Below are positions 38,750-49,805 of a DNA stretch of 64,000 nt, piece by piece (within the stretch, counting starts at the first letter, position 1; each line of letters starts with the position of its first letter). The notes beneath the pieces are model-generated. The model was not told the DNA's origin. It did no database searches and saw nothing but the letters and a program-made list of their open reading frames with translations. The stretch comes from Nannobrachium achirus. Lineage: Eukaryota; Chordata; Actinopteri; Myctophiformes; Myctophidae. The position numbers and the translations under genes are program-made. The stretch covers positions 57,868,021-57,932,020 of the forward strand of contig OY997642.1 of assembly GCA_963921795.1 (NCBI GenBank), read 5' to 3'.

Positions 38750-38936
38750 CGCGCGGGCACACACAACAATCTCCATTGAGATAAAGCGGATACAATGAAA
38801 AAGGATGAAGCTTTGTACGATGTACTGTATTAATAAGTACTGTATTAATACTATCTGCTTTCTTGCGATGATGATGTTGCCTCACGTTTGATATTTGCTA
38901 TTGCTCACATACCTATATATAGACACGCATATACGT
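37324..38936 (+). mobile_element. L1-type LINE, 5' part only, at the duplication junction
   Basis: A leader of about 100 bp, an open ORF1 and about 500 bp more, with no reverse transcriptase. LINEs are usually truncated at the 5' end, so loss of the 3' part here points to rearrangement. It is the only single-copy sequence between the two duplicated segments. A (CA)n run is at 38711-38747. Confidence 0.7.
37425..38411 (+). CDS. L1 ORF1 protein (RNA-binding chaperone of the LINE)
   Basis: 328 residues, uninterrupted, starting MSQKAYFKISPDRP. A basic, proline-rich N-terminal part (1-85) is followed by a helical coiled-coil stretch (about 95-165, with MEGALSSQSDRVVNLES), an RRM-like segment (SNLKVIGISE at about 168) and the C-terminal domain (RAHRLGR, RAFIVRFHYFQHKELV, KLRFFNDISADLSRKR, YFFNTADEAQAFY). 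This is the L1 ORF1/Transposase_22 layout: a trimer that coats element RNA. Length fits the family. That it is fully open suggests a young insertion, although the ORF2 part is absent here. Confidence 0.85.
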   Translation: MSQKAYFKISPDRPATTRSVKKDKIAKKNNNPQPRPESEAAVGEGNRTMAGATAAPGQTKPPTAEEASPGLQPKDLDNLRTAIQKDLSMTVDIALATALAPINATLAAIQTNIGAQSERISEMEGALSSQSDRVVNLESSYSRLKTQYEQTLTKLDTLENQSKRSNLKVIGISETMGKTDQLKFMTTVFNEIFGEQFFSPPLALDRAHRLGRLNEDDATRRGPRAFIVRFHYFQHKELVMSKRNQDLTFRGQKLRFFNDISADLSRKRSAFNAIMTSFYKKGASVRLQHPCRLRIKKDEQVYFFNTADEAQAFYDLQWGQSEGQTEGE

Positions 38937-40760
38937 GGTGCTGGGAGTGAAAATTATAATGTTGGGGTGCCTCGGATTAAAAAAATATTCATGGGGTGCC
39001 CTGAGACAAAAAAGTTTGTGAACCACTGCTCTAAATGAGAATGCATAAATGGTTTCTTACCTTCAGCCCTCACGGCGTTCACCCATATGAAAAGGAGACA
39101 GCAGTGCGTTATCACCTGCATTTTGTTCTTCATTCAACAGCACATCAGAGTCAGACAACAACTTTGAAACCTTTCAATGAAAGATCTGCTTCATGTGTCC
39201 CTCCAGCACTGGACAGGGAGGGAATGAGTGAGTGACCCTGTGGACGTTACCTTACATGACACGAGGTTGTGACACATGGTGACATCAACTGACTGGCTGA
39301 GGGAGGAAGACTGTTTCAAACACACAGGCAGGGGAGTAAATATAGGCTGTAATATGGGGCCTTTTCCACCGGCAAAGAACCGGTTCCAGAACCAGTGCCG
39401 GTTCAACTTTCTTGGGAACCTTGGTTCGTTCTTGGGAACCGGCTTGCGTTTCCACCAGATTGAACCAGAGCCAAGGATTTGGCTCTGGAACCACAAAAAC
39501 CAAGGATTTTGTGGTTCTGGTTCCGAACCAAGTTTTACGGTTCGGAACCAACTCCAGTTCTCGGTGGTAAAGCACACCTCTGGTTCATCCCATAGGCGGG
39601 AGAAAGAACCAGAACCGGTTCTTTGCCGGTGGAAAAGGCCCCGTAATAGAACAGTGGTTCTCAACCTTTTCAGGCCGTGACCCCCAAAATAATCATATTT
39701 TAACTGGGGACCCGGCACCCTGACGAGCACTAAGAGATGAGGCATTCCATTTTGTATAACACGGTTCTATTGTGAAAATAGCCGATCTACATGCTCACAA
39801 CGCCTTGCAACGCTCGGCTGTTTTCACAATTTCTGCCTCTAATATTTTGAGAAATGTTCAATTTTGTATTTTACAGGTATTAAACGGGTCTTAAAAGTGT
39901 CATTTTAAAATTGTGCAGATACCCTCTATACACTTATACTGTGTGTTGGTTTACTGTTGAGTGATGAAACAATGTTTCACATTAATCTTAACATCTGGGA
40001 ACCCCCCAAAATAATTCCCGACCAACAAGTTGAGAACCACTGTAATAGACTACACAAAGAGTACAACTATTCATACTGATATATTTCGCACAGTAACATA
40101 CAGTAACCCTGCTATAATGATTAAATATAATAGAGAAAATATAAATCTTTATTTGGTACAAATAAGGAATTAATTAAACTCACACATAGGTGAGCAATGA
40201 CATACAGTATTAAAGACGTCCCTGTTTGTTGTGTACCTAAGACCTGACTGACCTGTGCTCCACTACTGTTGGCCGGTGGCTTAAAGAGGTGAACATATGG
40301 GTGAACTCACTCTCTTTAAAGGGCTGTCCATACTGTCTCCGACCACCGAACTTTTCGGTTGGAAAGTTCATACTTTCCGACGTGCAGCTTTCCAAACTCT
40401 AATTCGGGCTATTAAATGCTTTTCAGAAGTTGCAAGTGACGTCATTTTGTAGTTGAACGGGACCTTTCCAACGAAAAGTTTGGTGGTCGGAGACAGCATG
40501 GACAGCCCTTAAAACAGCACCCTACACTTGGCAAAGCATTCAACTCCACTGAGCAACAAAACGTATCATGATCAAACTAGGGCCCAATACATTGGTAACA
40601 AAGCAGTCCAATCAGTGTACAAACGAATCCCTCACCTTTATGGCAGCCCAACACAAGGAGCACAAGTACAGCTGGGGTTTCTAATAGAGCAACACTGGGG
40701 GAGATGGCAACAATAATTAACAATAATAAACAGATAAATAATAAACAAAATGTCAAATCA
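38937..40760. repeat. segmental tandem duplication, copy 2
   Basis: About 1,824 bp, direct repeat of 35475-37323, including the second signal-peptide exon. It starts within what was the hAT family-3 element and ends at the shared gtcaaatca. Confidence 0.9.
39061..39121 (-). CDS. exon 1 of the SRCR gene: duplicated signal-peptide exon (distal copy)
   Basis: The same 61 bases, ATG, 20 codons and phase-1 donor as at 35599-35659, inside the second copy of a 1.85-kb direct duplication. Because the gene runs right to left, this copy is the more distal first exon. Splicing from here straight to A1 would give the same protein, so it could be an alternative promoter/exon pair. It may equally be an unused by-product of the duplication. 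Confidence 0.6.
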
Positions 40761-41262
40761 GCTAACCAGCTCTGCACTCTACTTATCACCAGAAGTCTTA
40801 CATTGTGGCTGCCGGCCAGCCAACCTGAACTAAAAACCTACAAATCAGCCATCATTACTTCACAAATCGCATATTTGTGTTCTGCCAACCGGTCCCTGAG
40901 CCGGCGTATTGTCCTAGCTACACAGAAAACATCTCAGGACAGGTACAAATGAGTCTGTAAATTACAAAGGCAGTATTACAGTTGTTGTACATTAAAGCAG
41001 TGTGGACAATTCATACGTTTGTAAGAACCAATTCATACCTTGTAAGCCTTTACAGCCATAAATAGTTGTGTACCAACTTGTCCCGCAGTGTAGGGGCTCA
41101 TCTAAACGAAAAATCTGAGGAGGCACGGTGAAGTAGTGACGAAAAAATTGCAATCCAGGGCTCTTTGGAGGCCCTGTAATTGGAATGAGTGGACTTGTGA
41201 GCTTATAGTAGGATCATTTGTCGTCGTCATCCTAGCATAGAACTAGACTGCACTCTGTCAAG
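40761..41262. other. no gene recognised
   Basis: About 500 bp without a convincing frame or repeat. Confidence 0.5.
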
Positions 41263-41270
41263 GTGCCAAC

Positions 41271-42720
41271 CAGGGACGTGCTGGCCATTGGGAAAAGCGG
41301 GACAACTCCCGAACGTCCGGTTCATTCCAGGCCGGCCATTAGGAAAAATAAAAAAAATTAAATGTCGGCCCTCGTTCCATTTTGGGGTCTGGGCGGCCAA
41401 CAAAGTTTCAAATTTATAATTTTTTTTCGCAAAGCAAAGCCCTTCTTCATCATACAAGGCCGTTGCACAAAAGTAGTGAAAACAGCAGATCTACAAGCAC
41501 ACAACGCCTCGCGGTGCGAGGCGTTGTGTGCTTGTAGATCGGCTGTTTTAACTAGTTAAGTGTGCCTGCCATGCAATGGCAAAACACTTATTGTAATCCG
41601 CCATACTTATATAGTTAGTTAGACTTCCCGCAAATTTCGGCACGTAATAACTGCCGCACGATTTACGCCACCCCCGCAATATATACATCAAAACGTGCGG
41701 CTCGGCCGGGAATGTGCTATTACTTTTCTTTCCGATCCGCGTTACCATGGCGACGTGATTCGTAAAAAACTACGCCCAAAAACCCCATAGACTTTGAATG
41801 GAGGACTCGAAAAAAAAAAAACAGAAACTTTGGCGCCACATAACTCTGCCATACTTTTGCCTAGCAATGTCATTTAAACTTTAAAATGCACACACAACTT
41901 TGGTCTTTTTCCGGCCAATAGAGATGAGCTGTAATTGATTAAGCCCCGCCCCCTCTGTATTCCTATTGGCTGGGCTTTAAACAGCCATAACTCCAGTTCA
42001 CAGCATGGTACCGTCTTGAAACTTGGTGTCTGGACTTGAATGGCCAATAGGGACTTATTACTTAAGCCCCGCCCCTCTTAAGCCCCGCCCTAACTTCCTA
42101 TTGGCTGAGCTTTAAACAGCTATATCTCCAGACTCCAGTTTGCAGCATGGTAGGGACTTGAAACTTGGCGTGAGTATTAAGATGGCCAATAGGAATGATC
42201 TGTAATTGTTTAAGCCCCGCCCCCTGCCTTCCTATTGCCTGGGCTTTAAACAGCCATAACTCCACTTCCCAACACGTTACTGGTCTCAAACTCGTTGGGT
42301 GGTTCCACAGTCCCAACGGCTAACTGCTAATGCTAACTGCTACTTTCGCTAATGCTAAGCTAAAAATGCTAATGCTAACAAATGCTAATGCTAACACCAA
42401 CTGCTATACAAGGTTGCACACACTTAGCGAGCTGCAGGCACACTTAAAATTTCTTAGAAATTTTCTTTTCTAGTTTAAATCATTTTTAAAATGATAAATA
42501 CAAAACAAACGGGTTTGGACATACAAGGTTTCCACCCGACAACGACGAAATATAACTCATGTACAGTAATTGGCCCACTGGCTTGTCACTTGTCATGATC
42601 CGAAATGGCAAATCTTTGAGTAGCAGCAGCGCTATAGAGAGAGATCTCTCTCTATAGCGCGCAATGAGGGCCTCTCCAACTCTTTTTCCCGGGCTGAATC
42701 AGGGGCCCAGCACGTCCCTG
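41271..42720. mobile_element. 1.45-kb hAT-like element
   Basis: Ends CAGGGACGTGCTGG and CCAGCACGTCCCTG. Perfect 8-bp duplication gtgccaac at 41263-41270 and 42721-42728. The interior has a long hairpin with the palindromic core (41471-41556), several degenerate blocks of ccataactcca/taagccccgcccc (41930-42260), and a 26-bp palindrome of agagagatctctct type near 42632-42657. No transposase. Confidence 0.85.
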
Positions 42721-42728
42721 GTGCCAAC

Positions 42729-43109
42729 TCGCGCCTTGTGCACTCGTGGCTATCTATGGCCTACTTGAGTGCCAGCAGAGCTCGCAAGTACTGTGTTCTG
42801 TGTATCAACCACGTATCTGTCTGCTCAGTGTTATTTATATCAGATCGCACTTGTTGATGGTGGCTTCACCATGAATGCTGGTCCCCAATTGGATAAGGGC
42901 GTAAACACAAACAGAACTGATCATTTCAATGCAAGTTTCTCAGTGGTGTTTGATGCACCCGGAAGAAGCAGAATCCAGGTGCATTGTGGGGGAACTGGAT
43001 CATCTGGAGCAGGCGCCACTGGTAAACAGTAGCCTTAGCAGTTGGCATACGCACGCGCAGTAGCGTTTAACTGCACTCCCAGGTTTGACCACTAGGTTAA
43101 GGCTGGTTC
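42729..43109. other. no gene recognised
   Basis: An open frame of 87 codons at 42769 has no recognisable domain. I do not call it. Confidence 0.5.
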
Positions 43110-44192
43110 AATGCTCTACCGTGGTTCTGGGGGCTTGGTTTCCCCCTGTGCAAGTCATCCTGTGTCGTTTTACAGCACTCTTTTGACTACAGCCTTTCCC
43201 AGAAACTGTACACATAAAGGAGGTTTCCCCTGTATGAGTCAGCACGTGTTGTTCTTAGCCACTCTTTTGCAATTGTGAATCCATTTCCTCTACCCAAAGA
43301 TTTGGGTGGACCAATCAGGGCCCAGCATTGGTCTGGTCTAACCAATCATGTCCAGAGCCATTTTTTTTAACCCACCCCTTGGGAATGAAGATTATGCTCG
43401 CGAGTCCAGACTAATATCCAATACGCAGTGAGGAATTAGTATGAGCAACGCCAGGCTAAGATTTTAGTGCATCCTTTCGGCTACAGCCTTTGCCTCAAAC
43501 TGTACAAGTTAACATTTACTGTATGAGTACAGGGGGTGTGTGATGTGTGATATTAGATTACCCAATTGACCGTGGCCTTTTCCACACACTTTAGAATCAA
43601 CAATATTTTCCCAGCGTATGAATCGTTGAATGCATTTTCAGATTCCCCTTTCGATTAAACGTTTTGCCACAAACTGTACAACCGAAGCTTTTCTTCCCCG
43701 AGTGACTCCTCAGGGAGTGATTTTGTTTTGATGATTTGACAAAGTCCTGGCACAGCTCGTCACTCGTCTCCTTCCACACATCACCGTTTTCAATGTCAAA
43801 TTCAGAGCAGCCCAGTCATCACTGTCATCGGTATCAGATTCCGAAAAGGGTGAAGAGGAGAGCCGGACATCTATACTTGGTTGTGATGCTGCTTCGCGGT
43901 CCTCAGTTTGTGTTTTCATGTGTTCAGTTGAGGTGCTGGCTAGAGGCTCTGTCTCATCATCATCATCTTCACTCTTCACTGCAAGTAATGTCATCGTTGA
44001 CACCTCCGCCTAGGGGTGGGCGATAAAAAATACAACATCACAATATTTTTCCAAGCTGTATCACGATACACGATCTTATCGCTATTGTTTTTCATGTTGT
44101 TTTTTTATGGGTATTTTTCAAGTTATGTAACTGTACAGCCATCTACAAGGTCACACAGACTAAAAGAACAAGGAGTAACAGACCATTTAGAC

Positions 44193-44363
44193 CAGTCGTA
44201 CGCAAAGTGAGGTCCAGGGACTCTCTGGGTTCCTTTTGAGAGGTCTAAATTTACCCTTACAAGTATGTAAAAAATTAAACCAAATGGAGGGTCCATTTGG
44301 TTGCATTTGTGAATTGTCAAGGTTAAGGGGAGACCATGACAATTTAACGTTTGAGAACTACTG
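44193..44363. mobile_element. 171-bp hAT MITE
   Basis: Starts CAGTCGTACGCAAAGTG and ends CGTTTGAGAACTACTG. 8-bp duplication atttagac at 44185-44192 and 44364-44371. Nested in the larger hAT. Confidence 0.8.
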
Positions 44364-45099
44364 ATTTAGACCAAAATGCAGGTTTAAATGAATTCTGCAA
44401 TGAATCTCTGTATTAAAGATGCAGTGCCATGATTTATTTCCCCCCAAAACATGATTATCAGGTATTATGATTATATTAGGAGGAAGATTATTATTATTTT
44501 TTTTAAGAGTGTACAGAAAGAGTTAAAATTTGTTTTTTATCTGGCCACACCCACCAGTCATTAAGTATGCCTGGTTGTCAGGTGGGTGGTGACCCAGCTG
44601 AAGTTAGCCACACCCACAGTGTTGGGTGAATGGTAAAAGGGGAGGGGATGATTATATGATGTCATTTACTGACTGTTTTTTGATTGGCACTTTTGACCCA
44701 CAATGGTGTCAGCCTCCAGGAAGAAATACAAAATACAAAGGAATACATAATTGCTCCACACCAGGGGGTCTAATAAAGTACTGTCAACCTCATAGTCACA
44801 TGAAAACCAGAAAAAGAACAAAACTATGGCACCGCCTCTTTAACAATTCAACAGGATTTGTTTCATACGGCACCCTTGTTGTATCACAATATATATATGT
44901 GTCCCAATTTGGCCAAGAGCCAGTCATCTCGGGAAGTGTCATTATTCCCTACAGCCTATATGACGTTTTTTTTTTTTTTCTCTAAAAAGATAATGCCACA
45001 ACAGCATCTCATAATATCTAGGCTACATTTCACTTAAACGCCAGAGCTTAACTCTGCATGTAAATAAGACTTTTTTTAATTAATGTGAGAGATCGGTAC

Positions 45100-46140
45100 A
45101 TAATTCTGTTAGTCCTCCCAGTTGATATTAGCTAAAATGCTAACTAGCCAGCCTTTGTTAGCCGTTTGTAGCCAAATGCGGTAATATCGGGACTCCATTA
45201 CTTTGCGATGCAACCCACAGTATTTATCCCATTAATTTAATGCCACGTGTGTTCCAAATGAACAATTATTAACCACGTAATGTTGTTATAATGATTTAGT
45301 GTATTATTTTATTTATTATTCTTCCGTCGTTCACTTCCGCTGTTTCTTCTTCTATGCGGGTGAAAATGATCCGTTCCTGCCTGGAGGCGTCTGTGACGTA
45401 TGCGTTTGTCTTCCGTGAAGCCTTCCTTTGTCACTGAGTTAGCTTAGCATTGAATAGAAAAGTGTCGTCGTAAACTATCTAGTTCTAACGTTCTAACGTT
45501 TTGGACAATAAATTGACAGCCAAGAAAACATGGATGGAATGCAATCGTTCACTCGCCGTCGGAAAGTTGACTTTAGAGTAGACCATTCTGGATGAATGGC
45601 TATGAGTGGCTAACGGCTAACGCTAGCTAGCGTTAGCTAGCGCTAGCTGCAGGCTAACGCAGGCATCGTATAAACAAATAAAACGTGACCCAACTCTGTT
45701 GCTCTTCTACAAGCTCACAACGCGAGGCGGTTAAGCCTGTAGATTGTGTTTTATTATCAGGTCAGATTATCCTTCTGACTGAAGTCACACAAACACTCAT
45801 GTAACATGAAGCACTGAGTTAGCTTAGTTAGATGACCAATTTCGATAGGGCACAAGTTCTGGTGTTGCATACGTATATAGAAGCGCATTCCCACAGAGCA
45901 ACGTGGGACTGGGTGCCCTATAGAATGTTGTGTCACTTCCGGTAGCAATTAGCATAGCTACAGTTATCTATTGTTAGATGTTAGATGTATAACAACATTA
46001 CGTGGTTAATAATTGTTCATTTGGAACACACGTGACATTGAATGAACGGGATAAATACTGTGGTTTGCATCGCTAAGTAATGGAGTTCCGATATTACCGC
46101 ATTTGGCTACAAAGGGCTACAGTTACGAAATAATTCACAC
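45100..46140. repeat. foldback element, arms ~190 bp
   Basis: 45130-45300 (ccaaatgcggtaatatcgg through ccacgtaatgttgttat) is repeated inverted at about 45990-46130 (ataacaacattacgtgg through ccgatattaccgcatttgg). The interior includes a gctagcgttagctagcgctagc palindrome near 45620-45645 and a degraded palindromic core near 45698-45748. Confidence 0.7.
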
Positions 46141-46794
46141 AGTACAAGGAACAAAGGATTACATTTGGGCATTATGAGAGAGATAGAATAGTAGTTTTAA
46201 TACTGAGGATAGAACGCCTCGTTTATTGATATACCAGTGGTGGAAAAAATAGCCGATTGAGCTTGTAGATCTGCTATTTTCAAATTACCAAGGTATAAAA
46301 TAGGGCTAAAGTGGTCCGTGCATGTTTTATAATATTATAATTTATATCTGCAAAGTAATTAGTAACTAAAGTTTTCAAAAATTGTAGTGGAGTAAAAGTA
46401 CAATATTTGGAACCGAGATGTAGTGGAGTAGAAGTAAAAGTATTGGAAATTGGATTTACTAAAGTAAAGTAGAAATAGCCAAGTTCTCTAAGTTAGAGTG
46501 TATGTAAACGTTTGTGTTCTCATGCCAATAAAGCTTTTTGAATTGAATTGTGCCTCTCTACTTCCCCATGTGGCGGAGTCACGTCATTGCAGGTTAGAAT
46601 TATATTTAAAAGGTAAATATCTCAGAAGCAGTATTTTAGCATGGCATCCTTCTATAAGCCATATCTTCAAAACTGTTGGGTCAATCTCCACAACCAATAT
46701 ATCATTTTTTAGCTATGATCCCCAGCTTTCAAATGAAATGAAAAAACGGAAATGAATAAAAATCCAATGACTAGCCGCCAGTGAGATTGGGACA

Positions 46795-47257
46795 CATATG
46801 TCACGTTTTATTTTTTTCCGTTTCAGTGAAATTGAGAACAGGAGCGCTTGTCGTGCAGCACGGGGCGGAACAAGCTGTCGCTTTGATCCACAACAACGTC
46901 AACGTAGCGTCGGCAGGAATGATAGCGCCTCACCCCACAGGGGTTAGTGTTAGGCATAGTTTTACAGAGGTTAAGGTTAGGGTTAGAGTTAGGCATAGTA
47001 AGCTAATGGCTAAACAGAGCCGAGCTGGGCGAGTAGATAAACAACGAAAGAGGTGTCACAGACGAGTGACGTCAGCGACTGCACAAGTGAATGGCTGTTG
47101 TCGCCATCTCATGGTGAATACGCAGAATTACACTGGTGCGCTGATAAGAGACTATCAAGGTGAATTGATCCAGGTGGTGTTAGGGGTGTGTGGTGAACTG
47201 CAAAACGAGCGCTCTTACCCCAATCTCACAGAGTTACCCAAACTGACTGTAACATAT
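46795..47257. mobile_element. second copy of the TTAGGG-bearing DNA transposon
   Basis: Shares cggcaggaatgatagcgcctcacccc, the TTAGGG-like stretch (about 46965-46995) and the gagttacccaa...tgtaacatata end with 29969-30376. Confidence 0.65.
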
Positions 47258-47540
47258 ACAGTATTTTCCGGACTATAAGGCGCACTGGATTATAAGGCGC
47301 ACTGTCAATGAATGGTCTATTTTCGAACTGTTTTCACATATAAGGCGCACCGGACTATAAGGCGCACATAATAGACGCTACCATTGCGTTATGCATCCAA
47401 CAGATGGAGCTGTGCTAAAGGGAATGTCAATGTCAAGGAATGATCCATGTATAAGGCGCACTGGACTATAAGGCGCACTGTAGTTTTTTTGAGAAGATTA
47501 AAGGCTTTTAAGTGTGCCTTATAGTCCGGAAAATACGGTA
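47257..47540. mobile_element. 284-bp DNA transposon with TTTTCCGGACTATAAGG ends
   Basis: The terminal inverted repeats TAC(A/C)GTATTTTCCGGACTATAAGGC are about 28 bp. The motif gactataaggcgcac is repeated five to six times inside in both orientations. Common vertebrate non-autonomous type; superfamily not assigned. Confidence 0.75.
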
Positions 47541-47763
47541 TACGATATCTCTGAAAAGGCACATCGTGGTGACACTGTATCGTCTCAACCATAATTTATC
47601 ACCATATCGCCCATCCCTACCTCAGCCTCTCCTGGTGTTTGCAGGAGCTCCTCCTCCCATTCCTCGCCAACCTGTGGGGTCTCTGCTGGTTCCTCCCGGG
47701 CCAGACTGGAGTTCCTCTCCGGCTGTTCAGGGGAAACCTCCTCCTTACACACAGCCAGGAAGA

Positions 47764-48296
47764 CTAAGGGGAAAAAAAAAACATGAAGTAAGAGAGAAGC
47801 GTTTAACGTTGGGACATACATTTTCTTTTTCTCAGACAAAAGCTAAAGCTAAGCTGCTGGCTATTAGGGATGTTAAGATGGGTCGAAGGTCGATTCTTTG
47901 ATTTGTTGCTCCTGTCGAAATCGAAAATGTATCATTAATTATTTGGATTACCCAAAAAATTATAATAATGACATGTTCAAAATAAATGTATGATAAATGT
48001 TAATGTTTTTCAAAATTGCCATTTAAAAATGTAAAAACACTAGAGGGTCGCGGCCCTTCGGGCCGCTCACATCTAGTTAAAAAAATAAATAAAAAAATAA
48101 TAAATAAAAAAGTTTAAAAAAAAAAAGTTAAAAAAAAAAAAAAAGTTTAAAAAAAAAAAAAAAAAAAAAAAGTTTAAAAAAAAAAAATGTTTTGGGGGGG
48201 AACTATTGTGGCGGAACTATTGTGCCGCACCACGTTTCCGGTCGGACATATTTGACCGCCGGACGCACTTCTCGGAGGGGCTGCGCTCTCTAGGGG

Positions 48297-48331
<35 letters not shown>

Positions 48332-49376
48332 CTGCCTACGACCCCCTCGGTTGAAATTGGATCCGCCGGTCCCATAGCTGGGAATACGAGCAAATCACCG
48401 GTCACCATGGCAACGGGGGGCCAATGATAGAGTTATGGGCGGTATTCCTTACCACTACCACGACTACCTATGCGACTACCTATGAGTTGGAGTGGATGTA
48501 AAGGGGGCGTGAACGGCCATGGAAGTGGGATGCGGCAATAGGAGGAATGTAATAATAGATATAAATGTTTTCCAAATGGGAGAGGAGCTGCACACGACCG
48601 TGTGCGTGCTGAGTTGTTATGTTTATGTCGTACTTGGGCATGCTTGAAAGCCAGCTTGCAAATGTCAGCTTCACATAGGAGTGCAGTGTGGGATGATTTT
48701 TAGCTATTCAAAAATAGCAGATTTACAAGCTCGCAGCACGGCTTGTAGATCTGCTATGTTTGTAAATCTTTGAATATATATATTTTTTCAAAGCAAACTT
48801 TTGTAACTCAAATCTTCTGCTCTCAAATCAGCAAGTGCCATGTTTTTATTTTCTAGATAGTCAGTGTTTCGACATATTTCGATTGTCAGGACATTGTTAT
48901 AACAATCATTAGACTCAGAGCAATAACCCAGCTATCTCCCAGACTCCCTATACCCAGTCAAAGTTCAGATTTTAACCCATTCTGGACGGGTACACATTAA
49001 AGTGTATTACCCCCCCAGGCCGGGAACACTTTTTAGTGTATTACAGTATGTACAGTATGTAGTACAGTAATTTTTGAAAAAGATATTTTAAGTGTTTCAG
49101 ATTGTTTTCTATGAAAGCCAAAGGTGTAAGGCTATCAAATAGTTTTGGAATGTTGTTTCTAACTGCTACAGAGGCTGAGTAATACGTTTTCCAGAAAAAC
49201 GGTGGGTAATTTTCAAATCGGACTTATGGCTTCATTCAAATCGGATTTAGGCCTAAATGGGTAATGAATGTAGAAGAATTGTGTGCATGATGTTGCTGTA
49301 AATTAGGTGACTTAATTGAACTGACCACATTTAACACACAAATCAAGAATCAAGGCGTGCTGTTCAACGTACATCG
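47764..49376. other. no gene; A-rich repeat, (GT)n, palindromic core copy
   Basis: A-rich runs at 48080-48190, (TG)n at 48298-48330 and a palindromic-core hairpin at 48709-48762. Possibly upstream sequence of the zinc-finger gene, but no exon is recognisable. Confidence 0.5.
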
Positions 49377-49805
49377 TCACCAACCTGGATCCTGGGGAGC
49401 GGCGAGGTGAGCGGAGGAGACGGAGGCCGCGACGACCGACCGGGCCTCGGCGAGCGCCAGCTGTCTCCGCTGCAGCTCCAGTTTCTCCCTCTTGACGCTC
49501 AGCATCTCCCGCTGCAGGGCGTTGGAGCGCTGGAGGTGGGCCTCGATCCTCCGCAGCACCGCCAGCTTCTCCCTCTCGGAGGCCACCAGGGCGGCGCTGC
49601 AGGTGCAGCGCGCCAGCGAGGGCCTGGTGCGGGGGGCCCTGGTGGGGCGACGCGGCAGCGGTGGAGCGCTGTCCGGATCCGGCATGCTGCCATTGCAGCC
49701 GGGGACCGGGGAGGCGGACCGCGCTGCCGAGGCCCAGCTCGCTGACGGTTGTTCGTGGTCGCCTTGCCGCTCTGCCGCGGCCCCATTCGCGGGTGACCCT
49801 TCTTG
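49377..49805 (-). CDS. Myb/SANT-like gene, exon 4 (coiled coil and stop)
   Basis: Open frame from the hAT junction to TGA at 49377-49379. EGSPANGAAAERQGD leads into a Pro/Ala-rich linker and a heptad-like helix (EREKLAVLRRIEAHLQ ... VKREKLELQRRQLALAEA). GC-rich, with other open frames on both strands that are shadows. This frame is shifted relative to exon 3 if the hAT is removed precisely. Confidence 0.6.
   Translation of the reverse strand, partial: QEGSPANGAAAERQGDHEQPSASWASAARSASPVPGCNGSMPDPDSAPPLPRRPTRAPRTRPSLARCTCSAALVASEREKLAVLRRIEAHLQRSNALQREMLSVKREKLELQRRQLALAEARSVVAASVSSAHLAAPQDPGW

Larger units (their letters stand above)
44011..47619. mobile_element. hAT element swollen to 3.6 kb by nested insertions
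   Basis: Ends TAGGGGTGGGCGATA and TATCGCCCATCCCTA. Near-perfect 8-bp duplication cctccgcc / cctcagcc at 44003-44010 and 47620-47627, inside zinc-finger coding sequence. It matches the compact 454-bp copy at 51411-51864. It contains the elements at 44193-44363, 45100-46140, 46795-47257 and 47257-47540. Confidence 0.8.
43110..47763 (-). pseudogene. C2H2 zinc-finger gene, disrupted by a nested hAT insertion
   Basis: Minus strand. An exon opens at 47763 after an acceptor (ttccccttag) and reads VCKEEVSPEQPERNSS, EEPAETPQVGEEWEEE and QTPGEAE, the acidic N-terminal region seen in many fish zinc-finger proteins. At 47620 it is cut by a hAT element. The frame resumes exactly on the other side at 44010 with VSTMTLLAVKSEDDDDETEP and [12 protein letters not shown] frameshift near 43790 follows; the next frame gives [18 protein letters not shown], a real C2H2 finger. 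Further downstream (43110-43560) fingers are recognisable but carry stops (for example GKGCSRKDALK). It would have bound DNA as a transcription factor; it now looks non-functional. Confidence 0.75.

Noticed and set aside
42769-43032. 87-codon plus-strand frame
   Set aside because: No domain or splice context, and it lies just outside a hAT element.
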